From: Arcticibacter pallidicorallinus
GTDB lineage: Bacteria > Bacteroidota > Bacteroidia > Sphingobacteriales > Sphingobacteriaceae
DNA: 64,000 nt
Assembly: GCF_003002875.1 (NCBI RefSeq)
Contig: NZ_PVTH01000001.1
Location: forward strand, 434,001-498,000
Direction: 5' to 3'
Shown: one piece after another, positions 16,591 through 25,749 of the stretch
How positions within the stretch are numbered: the first letter of the stretch is position 1
Layout of the letters: the number at the start of each line of letters is the position of its first letter
The notes under the pieces: generated by a model
The model's input: only the letters and a program-made list of their open reading frames with translations
What the model was told of the DNA's origin: nothing
Database searches by the model: none
Position numbers and translations under genes: made by a program

Positions 16591-19500
16591 ATGGATAAAT
16601 TGTACCATTCCAAAGAAGGGGATGTTCGGTATTTGAAAGGGTACCTCCCTCACTTAAGAAAAATTATGTACCTGCTCTTTATGAGTATCTGGCTGGTATC
16701 TCCGGCGTTCGCTCAGGTAAATGTGACGGGAACAGTGACCGATATTAAAGGAGAGCCTTTGCCGGGCGTAAGTATCCGGGTAAAAGGCACCACCACAGGC
16801 GTCAGTAGCGCTGTGAATGGTAAATTTAGTTTGAGGGTACCAGGTAAAGATGCCATTCTAGTCTTTTCTTATGTCGGATTTAACCCCCATGAGGAACCGC
16901 TCAAAGGACGTTCGCAGGTGGATGTTAAACTAAGTGAGAACATCAATACGTTAAATGAAGTCGTGGTTGTGCAAACTGGCTATGGGGGGACAGTAAAGAA
17001 GAGGGATCTGACAAGTGCAACCTCGACTGTTACAGCCGCCCAGATTGAAGACAGGCAGCCTTTGAATATATTCGACGCCTTGCAAGGGCAGGCTGCGGGT
17101 GTAATGGTTATGAACGATAACGGTGAGCCAGGAGGAGAGGGTTCCATTACCATCCGCGGTCCTTCTACTTTCTCGTCAGAAGGTAATGGCACAAGTCCAC
17201 TCTACGTAGTCGACGGGGTTATCACACAAAGTATCAGCGCGATCAATCCAAGCGATATCCAGAGTTTTGAGATATTGAAAGACGCGGCTTCAGCCTCTAT
17301 TTATGGGTCCAGAGCAGCCAATGGCGTAATTTTGATCAGCACCAAGCGGGGTGTCGAAGGAAAGCCGCGACTGGATGTCCAGTATGTGTACACCATGGGT
17401 AAGATCGCACATGAGATCCAGCAGTCTAATCCGGTGGACATTCGCTACTACAGGCAACTGCAGGGTCAGTTGGGCGTACTGACAGATTCATTGAATCCGA
17501 GTTTAAATTCAGCAAATGACCTTCAGGATTTGTTGCTTGGCAATCTGGGACAGAAGCATGATGTCAGGTTCTCGGTTAGCGGCGGTGGTAAAAATCTAAC
17601 ATACGCCGGGAGTGTGAATTATCTTGACGATAAAGGAATAGCGCTGAATAGCAACAGCAAACGCATCCAGTCAAGGGTTAATGTTGACTACCAGGCTTTA
17701 AAGAAGCTAAAGTATTCGACAAACCTGTCGGTTTACCGCCAGACAGGAAACATGGCGAATGTAAATAACTCCATTCGTCCGGTATTTGACAGGCCCACCA
17801 GCTATCTGATCTATTACCCGGATGGCAGTCTCACGAGCTATATCAACAATAAGCGAAATCCGGTGGCCTATGCGCTGCAGGAAACGAATACCAGAGAAGA
17901 TTACAGGGTTCAGTTCGTCAATACGATCAATTACGATATTTTGGATAACCTTAAGTTCACGGCGGCAATAAACGCGCAGCTGGATGACGGACAGCGGGTA
18001 CAGTTCACACCAAGATATATCGCCACACAGACGGGAACTACGAATTCGGCGGTAAATCAGTTCAATAAGAAGTTCTATTACGAGGCACAAGCCTATATGA
18101 ACTATAATAAAACGCTTAATGAGCATCATACGTTTACCGCTACCGCCGGAATCACTCGCGATCGTATGCGTTATGATAATGTTTATCTAACAGGTACCAA
18201 CTTCGTTCTGGAAAATGTGACCACCATAACCGGTAGTAATATGACCAACCTCACTCAACAACGTGTAGGCGCAGGCGCAGTTTCCACAGCTTCTTATTTC
18301 GGACGAATTGGCTATAGTTACAAAGGGAAGTATTTATTGCAAGGGGTCTATAGAAATGACGCGTCTTCCCGCTTTGGTAAAGATAATCGGTCCGGAGGGT
18401 TCCCTGCGGGATCTATAGGCTGGCGTTTTACCGATGAGAAATTCCTTTCATGGACCAAGAAGCTTCTGGACGATGGTAAGTTGAGATTTAGCTATGGTAG
18501 TGGTGGTAATGACCCGATCGGTGATTATGAGTCTATCAGCCGGGTGGAGATTGGCGGCAATAGCTATAACAGCATATCCGGAATATCGCCGACGGGAAGC
18601 TTCAGTAACTCCACACTCAAATGGGAATCCACAGTCACCAAGAACCTGGGGCTGGACCTGAGTTTCCTCAAGGGAAGACTTGGTTTCATAGTAGACGCCT
18701 ATGTAAGGACTACAGAGGATCTGCTGTATGACAGACAGATGCCAAGGGAGACCGGATACAGCTCCATTAAGGTAAACGTAGGAAATATCGAAAATAAAGG
18801 ATTGGAATTAGTATTGACGGGTAACCCTGTTGTTTCACAGAACTTCAACTGGACGGTAAATGCCAACCTGACGTTCGAACGTGGAAAGATTACCAAGCTT
18901 TATAACGGTGAGTCGTTTATTGCGACAGGATCAGGAGGAGTAAGCGGAGGTAACGCACGTTATCTGATCGCTGAAGGAAGCAGAATAGGGGATTTTTATG
19001 GCTGGCGCAACCTGGGTGTCTACCAGTATGACGTTTCGAATGCATACACACCTGAAGGGCAGAGGTTAACTCCTGTGGGTGTTACAGTAGGGGGAGGTCT
19101 TGGTCGGACCGGTACATCTTCTGCTGATCATTATGAACTGAATGGAGAGGTTTATAGTGGTGAGATCGTTAAAAAGCGCGACCACAATGGCAATGTTCTA
19201 TTGGGAGGTGATACCGAATGGGAAGATATAGACAATAATGGTGTGATCAATGATAACGACCGTCACGTCATCGGAAATGCACAAGCGGATGCTTACCTGG
19301 GGTTCGTTAATAACTTCTCTTATAAGCGGGTTTCCTTATCTTTTATCGTTAACTCCACGATCGGCGGGAAGGTGTATAACCAATTCAAGCAGAATCTTAC
19401 CAACTTCGCCAATAACGGTAATCCCTCACTGCCTGAGGCGATTTATGGTGCCTGGACCAAACAGGGTGATGTTTCTACATTTCCTTTTTACCCCGACAAA

Positions 19501-19791
19501 GACACGAGGGGAAGTCAGCGGGGTGGCGGCAACAGTTACTTTCTGGAAGACGCAACATTTGTTAGGTTGTCTAATGTCCGTTTGACGTATCGCCTGAGTC
19601 CCGACCTGGCCAAAAAGGCTTTTGCCAGAAATATTTCAGCCTACGTCTATGGCGTTAACCTGCTTACCTATACCAACTATACAGGATATGACCCTGAGTT
19701 TACTTCATCGTCCGGACTAACGCCCGGCGAAGACAACGGTAAATATCCGAAGCGCAGGGAGCTTGGTTTTGGTATAACTCTGGGATTTTAA
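16591..19791 (+). CDS. susC: SusC/RagA-family TonB-dependent outer-membrane transporter (uronate PUL)
   Basis: An outer-membrane beta-barrel that imports oligosaccharides with its SusD lid, energised by TonB. The 1066 residues comprise a signal segment (MYLLFMSIWLVSPAFAQ, about 26-42), a carboxypeptidase-D regulatory-like domain (VNVTGTVTDIKGEPLPG to FSYVGF, about 43-105), the plug with SusC signatures ITIRGPSTF and EILKDAASASIYGSRAANG, and a long barrel ending GITLGF. No FecR-interacting STN domain is present, so no ECF sigma/anti-sigma signalling is expected. The start at 16591 adds about 25 residues before the signal segment; an internal ATG (residue 26) could be the real start. SusD follows after 10 bp. 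Confidence 0.95.
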   Translation: MDKLYHSKEGDVRYLKGYLPHLRKIMYLLFMSIWLVSPAFAQVNVTGTVTDIKGEPLPGVSIRVKGTTTGVSSAVNGKFSLRVPGKDAILVFSYVGFNPHEEPLKGRSQVDVKLSENINTLNEVVVVQTGYGGTVKKRDLTSATSTVTAAQIEDRQPLNIFDALQGQAAGVMVMNDNGEPGGEGSITIRGPSTFSSEGNGTSPLYVVDGVITQSISAINPSDIQSFEILKDAASASIYGSRAANGVILISTKRGVEGKPRLDVQYVYTMGKIAHEIQQSNPVDIRYYRQLQGQLGVLTDSLNPSLNSANDLQDLLLGNLGQKHDVRFSVSGGGKNLTYAGSVNYLDDKGIALNSNSKRIQSRVNVDYQALKKLKYSTNLSVYRQTGNMANVNNSIRPVFDRPTSYLIYYPDGSLTSYINNKRNPVAYALQETNTREDYRVQFVNTINYDILDNLKFTAAINAQLDDGQRVQFTPRYIATQTGTTNSAVNQFNKKFYYEAQAYMNYNKTLNEHHTFTATAGITRDRMRYDNVYLTGTNFVLENVTTITGSNMTNLTQQRVGAGAVSTASYFGRIGYSYKGKYLLQGVYRNDASSRFGKDNRSGGFPAGSIGWRFTDEKFLSWTKKLLDDGKLRFSYGSGGNDPIGDYESISRVEIGGNSYNSISGISPTGSFSNSTLKWESTVTKNLGLDLSFLKGRLGFIVDAYVRTTEDLLYDRQMPRETGYSSIKVNVGNIENKGLELVLTGNPVVSQNFNWTVNANLTFERGKITKLYNGESFIATGSGGVSGGNARYLIAEGSRIGDFYGWRNLGVYQYDVSNAYTPEGQRLTPVGVTVGGGLGRTGTSSADHYELNGEVYSGEIVKKRDHNGNVLLGGDTEWEDIDNNGVINDNDRHVIGNAQADAYLGFVNNFSYKRVSLSFIVNSTIGGKVYNQFKQNLTNFANNGNPSLPEAIYGAWTKQGDVSTFPFYPDKDTRGSQRGGGNSYFLEDATFVRLSNVRLTYRLSPDLAKKAFARNISAYVYGVNLLTYTNYTGYDPEFTSSSGLTPGEDNGKYPKRRELGFGITLGF

Positions 19792-19801
19792 AGAAAGAAA
19801 C

Positions 19802-21430
19802 ATGAAGAAGAAATTTCATATTTATATGTTGGGCTTGCTGATGATTTTAGTAAGCTGTGCGAAGTCGATTGATGAAAAACCTGTTTCTGAGGGTACGCTG
19901 GAAGCTTTTTTCAAAAGCAGGCTGGACGCGGAAGCGGCATTGGCCGGGATGTATGGCGAGTTTCAGTCGACTATGATCGGAGAGACGCAGTACAGTAACC
20001 GGATTACCTGGTGGGGAGAGGCACGTTCGGACAATTGGGAAAGGCGACTCTCTTATTCAGTGAATGCCACCAATGAGATCGAGTTTAATGGTCTAACCGC
20101 CAATAATTCTTATGCCGACTACTCGTTTTTATACAGTACTATTGGACGGGCTAATCTCCTGATCAAGAAGCTTCCGGAGATTAAGAACTTTGCTGCTCCA
20201 GGATCGCCTACAGCCTTAACTCCTGCTCAGGAAGCAAGTTATACCGCTCAGGCACATGCCATGCGTGCGCTCTGCTATTTCTGGATTGCGCGGGTTTGGG
20301 GAAATGCACCTATCCGGACCGAGCCCTATACCAATATCAACGATCAGGCCGAAGCAGCTAAGGAACCTCAGGAGAAAATTCTTGCTCAGGCAATAGCGGA
20401 TCTGGAGCTTGCTTATCAGCTGACTGCTAAAAATCAGACACCGACGGTTTGGTATCTGGGCGAAGGGGCTATCTGCGCGATTATGGCAGATATCTATATG
20501 TGGAAGCATGATTACGAAAACGCTATTGTTTGGTTTAAACGATTGTTTGCTGCCAAGTCACCAACGGGAAAAGTATACAATGCCTCTGGCGCCCAGGCAA
20601 CGGGTGCAGGTGGTGCGGTGGCAGACCTGCAATCAGGAACCACCTGGAATACGCAGTTTGTTAGTCCGGCTTCAAGCGTAGAAAGTATCTTTAATATCCA
20701 CTGGGACTTTGTATCGAATGGATGCGCTTGTATGGCTGGTGTATCGAGAACCACTAATGAGCCCCAGATACGTATGGCTGATCCGTTGTGGACCGACTGG
20801 CCTAAGGTATCGACTGCGACCTACGGCACAACTACCGCGACAACCGATTTGCGCGTAAGACAGACATATAACATTACTTCTGCGACCAGTCAGCCAATCC
20901 GTGACAGGAGTTTTTGGAAGTTCTATGCGGGGACATTTACTCCTGCAACAGCAACGGCCGGATACTCATTTGTAACTGCTTTATATACGAGTAATTTACC
21001 TGCAGCACAGGAAACGAACGTGTATATCCCGTTGTACCGCCTGAGTGGTATGTATCTTCTGTATGCTGAAGCGCTGAATAAGATCGGTGATAGGGAGAAT
21101 GCGGTGAAGTACCTGAATCTGATCAAGGCCAGGGCGGGGGTTCCGACGGTTAGTGCTGCGCAGTTCGCAAGCGTGAATGACCTCGAGAATGCGATATTAA
21201 AAGAAAGACAGTTCGAGCTTATAGGTGAGGGTGTAAGATGGTTTGATCTGGTACGTACTGACAAAGTCAAGGAGGTCATGGACCCTATCCTGATCGCACG
21301 TCAGACAGCCGCTGGAAATGCCGTTACCGGATGGGGAGATGATAAGCGGAAATATTACTGGCCATTCAGTACGAATGTCATGTATGCGAACAGTATGCTG
21401 GTTCAGAACGAGCCTTATGGAGGCCAGTAG
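19802..21430 (+). CDS. susD: SusD/RagB-family glycan-binding lipoprotein (uronate PUL)
   Basis: Surface lipoprotein that forms the hinged lid on the neighbouring SusC. The 542-residue protein has a lipoprotein signal MKKKFHIYMLGLLMILVSC with the lipid-bearing Cys19, TPR-like helical repeats (for example YTAQAHAMRALCYFWIARVW, near residue 155), and the RagB/SusD C-terminal block with LYAEALNKIGDRENAVKYLN and LKERQFELIGEGVRWFDLVR. It ends with YYWPFST and QNEPYGG as usual for the family. The gene is co-transcribed with susC and followed 55 bp later by the fasciclin-like lipoprotein gene. Confidence 0.95.
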   Translation: MKKKFHIYMLGLLMILVSCAKSIDEKPVSEGTLEAFFKSRLDAEAALAGMYGEFQSTMIGETQYSNRITWWGEARSDNWERRLSYSVNATNEIEFNGLTANNSYADYSFLYSTIGRANLLIKKLPEIKNFAAPGSPTALTPAQEASYTAQAHAMRALCYFWIARVWGNAPIRTEPYTNINDQAEAAKEPQEKILAQAIADLELAYQLTAKNQTPTVWYLGEGAICAIMADIYMWKHDYENAIVWFKRLFAAKSPTGKVYNASGAQATGAGGAVADLQSGTTWNTQFVSPASSVESIFNIHWDFVSNGCACMAGVSRTTNEPQIRMADPLWTDWPKVSTATYGTTTATTDLRVRQTYNITSATSQPIRDRSFWKFYAGTFTPATATAGYSFVTALYTSNLPAAQETNVYIPLYRLSGMYLLYAEALNKIGDRENAVKYLNLIKARAGVPTVSAAQFASVNDLENAILKERQFELIGEGVRWFDLVRTDKVKEVMDPILIARQTAAGNAVTGWGDDKRKYYWPFSTNVMYANSMLVQNEPYGGQ

Positions 21431-21485
21431 TTGTATAAGCAGGAGAAACTTAATCAAGCAAGTACATCATCTTAAAAATAATCAG

Positions 21486-22304
21486 ATGAAAGGAATTTAT
21501 AAATTATTATCAGCACTCGTTCTGAGCAGTCTGCTTTCCAGCTGCTCCATGTTCGGGCTGGATCTTCAGGAGGATTATCCTTACGAAAAATCTGTTCTTG
21601 ATCCGCATATTGATAAAACAGCTCGTCAGTATCTGGAAGCGAGAGGCAAAAATCCCGTTGTCGCCAATGACACTATTTTCAAATGGATGCAATTGGGGCT
21701 GGAATATGCAGAGATGGACCTGAACGAATATGAGCAAAGCGGCAGGTCATTCATTCTGTTAGCCAATAATGCAATACGCGTCAGAAACGCAAGTACCGGC
21801 GTCATCACTGCCGGTATGTGGTTTGACTTTCCGGTTATTGAAAAGAACCCCAATGGAAGCATACGCTTTGCAACGGATGGAGTGACCCCGGTAACCAGAC
21901 CCGCGAATAAATGGAGCGACTATAGCAAGGAAACAGTCAGGAACTACTTCTTGTATCTGATATTTCAAGGCGACTTTGGCTTCTCAAATGCGAAGTTGGA
22001 AAATACAACCTTCCAAACCTTGTTGCCTGCAGGCGCTGTTGCTACAAAAGAGAGCAAGCTGGGCTATGCAGTGACTTCTACGAGTCCTGTGGTTAGTCCG
22101 AGTGGTGGAAGAGTCCTCACCTACAACTATATCACAGGGGGGAGCGGTTTCGATCCGGAAGGCAAGATCAACATGAAAATATTGAACAGTGATTACTCAC
22201 CTTTGCAAGTTAATGATCAGACGGCTGTTTCCACAGCCGGGATCATTGCCTTAAACGGGACTGTTCATGTCTGTTCTACCACGGTATATCCCTGGAGATA
22301 CTAA
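21486..22304 (+). CDS. PUL lipoprotein with fasciclin (FAS1)-like region
   Basis: A 272-residue lipoprotein in the position normally held by SusE/SusF-type surface glycan-binding proteins. The start at 21486 (MKGIYKLLSALVLSSLLSSC, lipid Cys20) is chosen because the longer open frame overlaps susD and has no signal. After it, NDTIFKWMQLGLEYAEMDLN and RSFILLANNAIRV resemble the start of a fasciclin/FAS1 module as seen in proteins beside SusC/SusD pairs. The rest (about 100-272) I do not recognise beyond short Gly/Ser-rich strands. A surface polysaccharide-binding role is inferred from position only. The hairpin right after it separates the import genes from the enzymes. Confidence 0.65.
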   Translation: MKGIYKLLSALVLSSLLSSCSMFGLDLQEDYPYEKSVLDPHIDKTARQYLEARGKNPVVANDTIFKWMQLGLEYAEMDLNEYEQSGRSFILLANNAIRVRNASTGVITAGMWFDFPVIEKNPNGSIRFATDGVTPVTRPANKWSDYSKETVRNYFLYLIFQGDFGFSNAKLENTTFQTLLPAGAVATKESKLGYAVTSTSPVVSPSGGRVLTYNYITGGSGFDPEGKINMKILNSDYSPLQVNDQTAVSTAGIIALNGTVHVCSTTVYPWRY

Positions 22305-22332
22305 AGACCAAATGTTAAAGTACATCATTTAA

Positions 22333-22370
22333 TTCTTATCCCATTGCCCGCACCGGCGATGGGATAAGAA
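22333..22370 (+). terminator. Hairpin between import and enzyme genes of the uronate PUL
   Basis: TTCTTATCCCAT (22333-22344) pairs perfectly with ATGGGATAAGAA (22359-22370); inner bases TGCC/GGCG extend the stem. Only a short AT stretch follows, so it may act as a partial terminator or mRNA stabiliser that lowers expression of the downstream enzyme genes. Confidence 0.7.
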
Positions 22371-22385
22371 ATTACCCTCAAGTTT

Positions 22386-24626
22386 ATGTCTAAATTATTT
22401 TTTCCGGTTCTTCTCTCGTTAATTATAGGTAGCTCTGAGCTTTGTGCTCAGACGCGGATTTCATCGCCAAAGTCTATCGATGACAAGGTCAGTGAGCTGA
22501 TGTCCAAAATGACCCTCGAAGAAAAAGTAGGTCAGTTAAATCAATACACGGGCGAGCGGCTCGCGACAGGGCCTGTTACCGCGAACAGTACAAAATATGA
22601 GGATATAAAGGCAGGACGCGTGGGGTCCATGCTCAACGTTAGGGGAGCCAAGGACACGCGTGAGGTGCAGGCTTTGGCCATGCAGTCGCGTCTTAAAATT
22701 CCCCTGTTATTTGGACTTGACGTGGTTCACGGGTACAGGGTGACCTTTCCTATACCGCTGGCTGAAGCTGCGAGTTGGGATATTCCGGCGATTGAGGGAG
22801 CGGCGAGGATCGCCGCTGAAGAGGCCTCAGCATCAGGGATTCACTGGACTTTCGCACCGATGATTGATATCTCCAGAGATCCGCGCTGGGGGAGGGTAAT
22901 GGAAGGCGCAGGAGAGGACCCTTATCTTGGATCGATCATTTCAAGTGCCAGGGTAAAGGGATTTCAGGGGAAAGGATTGGGAACGTTAGACGCAATCATG
23001 GCCTGTGCTAAACACTTCGCAGCTTATGGTGCGGCGTTGGCCGGCAGGGACTATAATTCGGTAGATATGAGTGAGCGGATGTTACACGAAGTTTATCTCC
23101 CCCCGTTTAAGGCAGCTATGGATGCAGGCGTAGCCACATTTATGAATGCGTTTAATGATTTGAACGGTATTCCGGCTACGGGAAGCAGCTATTTGCAGCG
23201 CGACATCCTGAAAGATTCGTGGAAATTTCCGGGATTTATCGTGAGCGATTGGGGATCTATCAAGGAGATGGTTCCGCATGGCTATGCCAAAGACAATCGG
23301 GAAGCTGCCCGCCTGGCTATTCAGGCTGGTAGTGATATGGATATGGAAAGTCATAGCTATCTCCCTTATTTAGCCGATCTGGTAAAAAAGGGTGAGGTAG
23401 AGGAGCGTCTTATTGATGATGCCGTTCGCCGGATTCTGACCAAGAAATTTGAGATGGGTCTGTTCGATGACCCTTACCGATTCAGCAATGAGGCACGTGA
23501 GAAGAAAACTTTAAACTCAGCCAAGAACAAAGAAGCGGCCAGAAAGATGGCTGAAAAAAGCATTGTTCTCCTGAAGAACGAAGGGCAAATTCTGCCCCTA
23601 TCGAAAAATGCCAAGAAAATTGCTGTAATAGGTCCACTTGGGAAGTCAAAAGAGGATATGAAAGGCTTCTGGTCGGTAAAGTGGGATGACGATGACCTGG
23701 TATCTCTTTATGAGGGTCTGCAAAAGAAGGTTGGCGCAGGATCTAGGATAGAGTACGCGATGGGATGTACAATTAGTGACACTTCCCGTGCAGGTTTCGC
23801 TGATGCTATAGAAACGGCAAAGCGGTCTGATGTAGTCATTATGGCTGTAGGAGAGACGTTTGACATGAGCGGCGAAGGAAACAGCAGGGCGAATATAGGT
23901 CTGCCCGGAGTTCAGGAGGAGTTGATCAAAGCGATTCAGGCCACCGGAAAGCCGGTTGTGGTGCTAGTGATGGCCGGACGCCCCCTGATATTTAACTGGA
24001 CGTCGGAGCATGTACCTGCGATTATGTACACCTGGTGGTTAGGCAGTGAGGCCGGTCATGCCATGGCGAACGTTCTGTTCGGAGATTACAATCCGGCCGG
24101 TAAACTTCCGATGACCTTTCCGAGGTCAGAAGGACAGATTCCTCTGTTTTATAGCTATAAGAACACGGGACGCCCCCCTTTAAATGAGAATGATCGCCGG
24201 TATAGATCCATCTATCTCGATCTGCCCAATACCCCTCGCTACGCCTTCGGTTACGGACTAAGTTACACGCAGTTTGCCCTGTCAGACCTGAAACTGACGA
24301 AGAACAGTATTCACTCTTCAGACTCCATCGTGGTAAGCTGTACCATCAGGAACACGGGTAAGTACGCGGGCGAAGAAGTGGTACAACTCTATCTTCAGGA
24401 TATGTTTGCCAGCGTAACGCGTCCTCTGAAAGAGCTTAAAGATTTTAAGAAGGTCATGCTTCAACCGGGAGAGAGCAAGAAGTTACAATTTGTTATCAAT
24501 AAAGATAAGCTGGCCTTTTACGATCAGCAAATGAACTGGACTACCGAGCCGGGAGAATTTAATCTGATGCTGGGTACGAGTTCGGACAAAATATCACTGG
24601 AGAGGAAATTTCAATTGATAAACTGA
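22386..24626 (+). CDS. Secreted GH3 beta-glycosidase
   Basis: Retaining exo-beta-glycosidase (beta-glucosidase or beta-xylosidase type), probably periplasmic. The 746 residues start with a signal peptide (MSKLFFPVLLSLIIGSSELC). The TIM-barrel has GLDVVHGYRVTFPIPL, APMIDISRDPRWGR and AKHFAAYG, with the nucleophile Asp288 in IVSDWGS. The second alpha/beta domain begins around KSIVLLKNEG, with GETFDMSGEGNSR carrying the likely acid/base region, and a fibronectin-III-like domain closes the protein (from about ELKDFKKVMLQPGESK). The family member resembles BglX. The stop overlaps the next ATG (TGATG). In this locus it would remove non-uronic sugars at the chain end. Confidence 0.93.
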   Translation: MSKLFFPVLLSLIIGSSELCAQTRISSPKSIDDKVSELMSKMTLEEKVGQLNQYTGERLATGPVTANSTKYEDIKAGRVGSMLNVRGAKDTREVQALAMQSRLKIPLLFGLDVVHGYRVTFPIPLAEAASWDIPAIEGAARIAAEEASASGIHWTFAPMIDISRDPRWGRVMEGAGEDPYLGSIISSARVKGFQGKGLGTLDAIMACAKHFAAYGAALAGRDYNSVDMSERMLHEVYLPPFKAAMDAGVATFMNAFNDLNGIPATGSSYLQRDILKDSWKFPGFIVSDWGSIKEMVPHGYAKDNREAARLAIQAGSDMDMESHSYLPYLADLVKKGEVEERLIDDAVRRILTKKFEMGLFDDPYRFSNEAREKKTLNSAKNKEAARKMAEKSIVLLKNEGQILPLSKNAKKIAVIGPLGKSKEDMKGFWSVKWDDDDLVSLYEGLQKKVGAGSRIEYAMGCTISDTSRAGFADAIETAKRSDVVIMAVGETFDMSGEGNSRANIGLPGVQEELIKAIQATGKPVVVLVMAGRPLIFNWTSEHVPAIMYTWWLGSEAGHAMANVLFGDYNPAGKLPMTFPRSEGQIPLFYSYKNTGRPPLNENDRRYRSIYLDLPNTPRYAFGYGLSYTQFALSDLKLTKNSIHSSDSIVVSCTIRNTGKYAGEEVVQLYLQDMFASVTRPLKELKDFKKVMLQPGESKKLQFVINKDKLAFYDQQMNWTTEPGEFNLMLGTSSDKISLERKFQLIN

Positions 24627-25726
24627 TGATGGTGAAAAGAATTATCCTGTTAGTAGGCATGTTTTTGCCGGTAATATCTGTCCACGCACAGTATGTGAGT
24701 TTGAATGTGTCTGAACTGGATGCATTCAGACAGCTTGTGAAGAGCGATGAGCAGGCCGCTGCGTTTTACAAACGTACAGAGAAAAGGGCGACCGAGGCAC
24801 TCCGTGATGTGCCTGCACCGATCGCGCTTATTACTTCGCAAGGCTTGCTCATGGGAGATCCGAATAAGATGGCCAGCTTGCAGGCGCTGCATGACGTAGA
24901 CAAGATTTTCTCTCTGGCACTCGTAGCCGGCGTTGGTAAGGATCCGCGCTATCTGGATAAATGCATTTCGTTTCTGCTGGCTTGGGCAACAGGTAATAAT
25001 CCGGACGGAAACCCGATTAACGAGACGAAATTAGAAGATTTGGTGTTTGGATATGATCTGATTCGTTCATCAGTTCCGGTCAGAGATCGAAAGGTTATTG
25101 ATGGCTGGCTATCGACGATGCGCGACAAAGAGGCCGAGCATGTGTCGGGGAAAAGCGGGAAAAGCACTTCGGTTAATAATTGGAACAGCCATCGGGTAAA
25201 GATGATGATCATGATCAACTATACATTGAAGGATGGGAAGTACGACAAGTATGTAGAAGAGCAACTGCAGAAGCAGATCGCCAATAATCTAAATGCCGAC
25301 GGTTCGACGTATGACTTCCATGAAAGGGATGCGCTGAACTACCATATTTTCAGTGTTGAACCTCTTCTGAAAGCAATCACGGTGCTTAAAAGGGCGACTG
25401 GCAAAGACTATTTCCGGTTCGAATCAGCTTCGGGAGGCTCAATAAAGAAAGGGGTTGACTTTCTTGTGCCCTATATGAAAGGACTTAAAACTCACAAGGA
25501 GTTTTTAAATAGTAAGGTAGAGTTTGACAGGAAGCGCGCCAGGAACAACGAGAAAGGCTTTCAGATCAATGATTTTGTACCGGCCAGGGGGATCCCGGCA
25601 CTAAGTCCTGCAGTCTACTTTGATTCGTCTTATCTTGATGTGATCGACAGTGCGAAAGCAGAGAATGGACCTTACTTCGATTGGCAGATACTTTTGTACA
25701 AAGTCAGAAAGCAAAACGGCAGTTAG
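24626..25726 (+). CDS. Secreted alginate-lyase-fold protein (PL5-like)
   Basis: A 366-residue protein with a signal peptide (ends SVHAQ) and an all-helical (alpha/alpha) toroid of the alginate lyase family. NNWNSHR (184-190, His189) and RDALNYHIFSVEPLL (Tyr239) match the Asn-His/Tyr catalytic pattern of PL5-type lyases, which cleave uronic-acid polymers by beta-elimination. Lysine/arginine richness near the end (FDRKRARNNEKG) may bind acidic chains. The start is ATGATG overlapping the GH3 stop, so the two are translationally coupled. Whether the substrate is alginate, glucuronan or another uronan cannot be told. It is one of two such proteins in this PUL. Confidence 0.78.
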   Translation: MMVKRIILLVGMFLPVISVHAQYVSLNVSELDAFRQLVKSDEQAAAFYKRTEKRATEALRDVPAPIALITSQGLLMGDPNKMASLQALHDVDKIFSLALVAGVGKDPRYLDKCISFLLAWATGNNPDGNPINETKLEDLVFGYDLIRSSVPVRDRKVIDGWLSTMRDKEAEHVSGKSGKSTSVNNWNSHRVKMMIMINYTLKDGKYDKYVEEQLQKQIANNLNADGSTYDFHERDALNYHIFSVEPLLKAITVLKRATGKDYFRFESASGGSIKKGVDFLVPYMKGLKTHKEFLNSKVEFDRKRARNNEKGFQINDFVPARGIPALSPAVYFDSSYLDVIDSAKAENGPYFDWQILLYKVRKQNGS

Positions 25727-25749
25727 CTGCAGGTTACTATTAAGAAGAT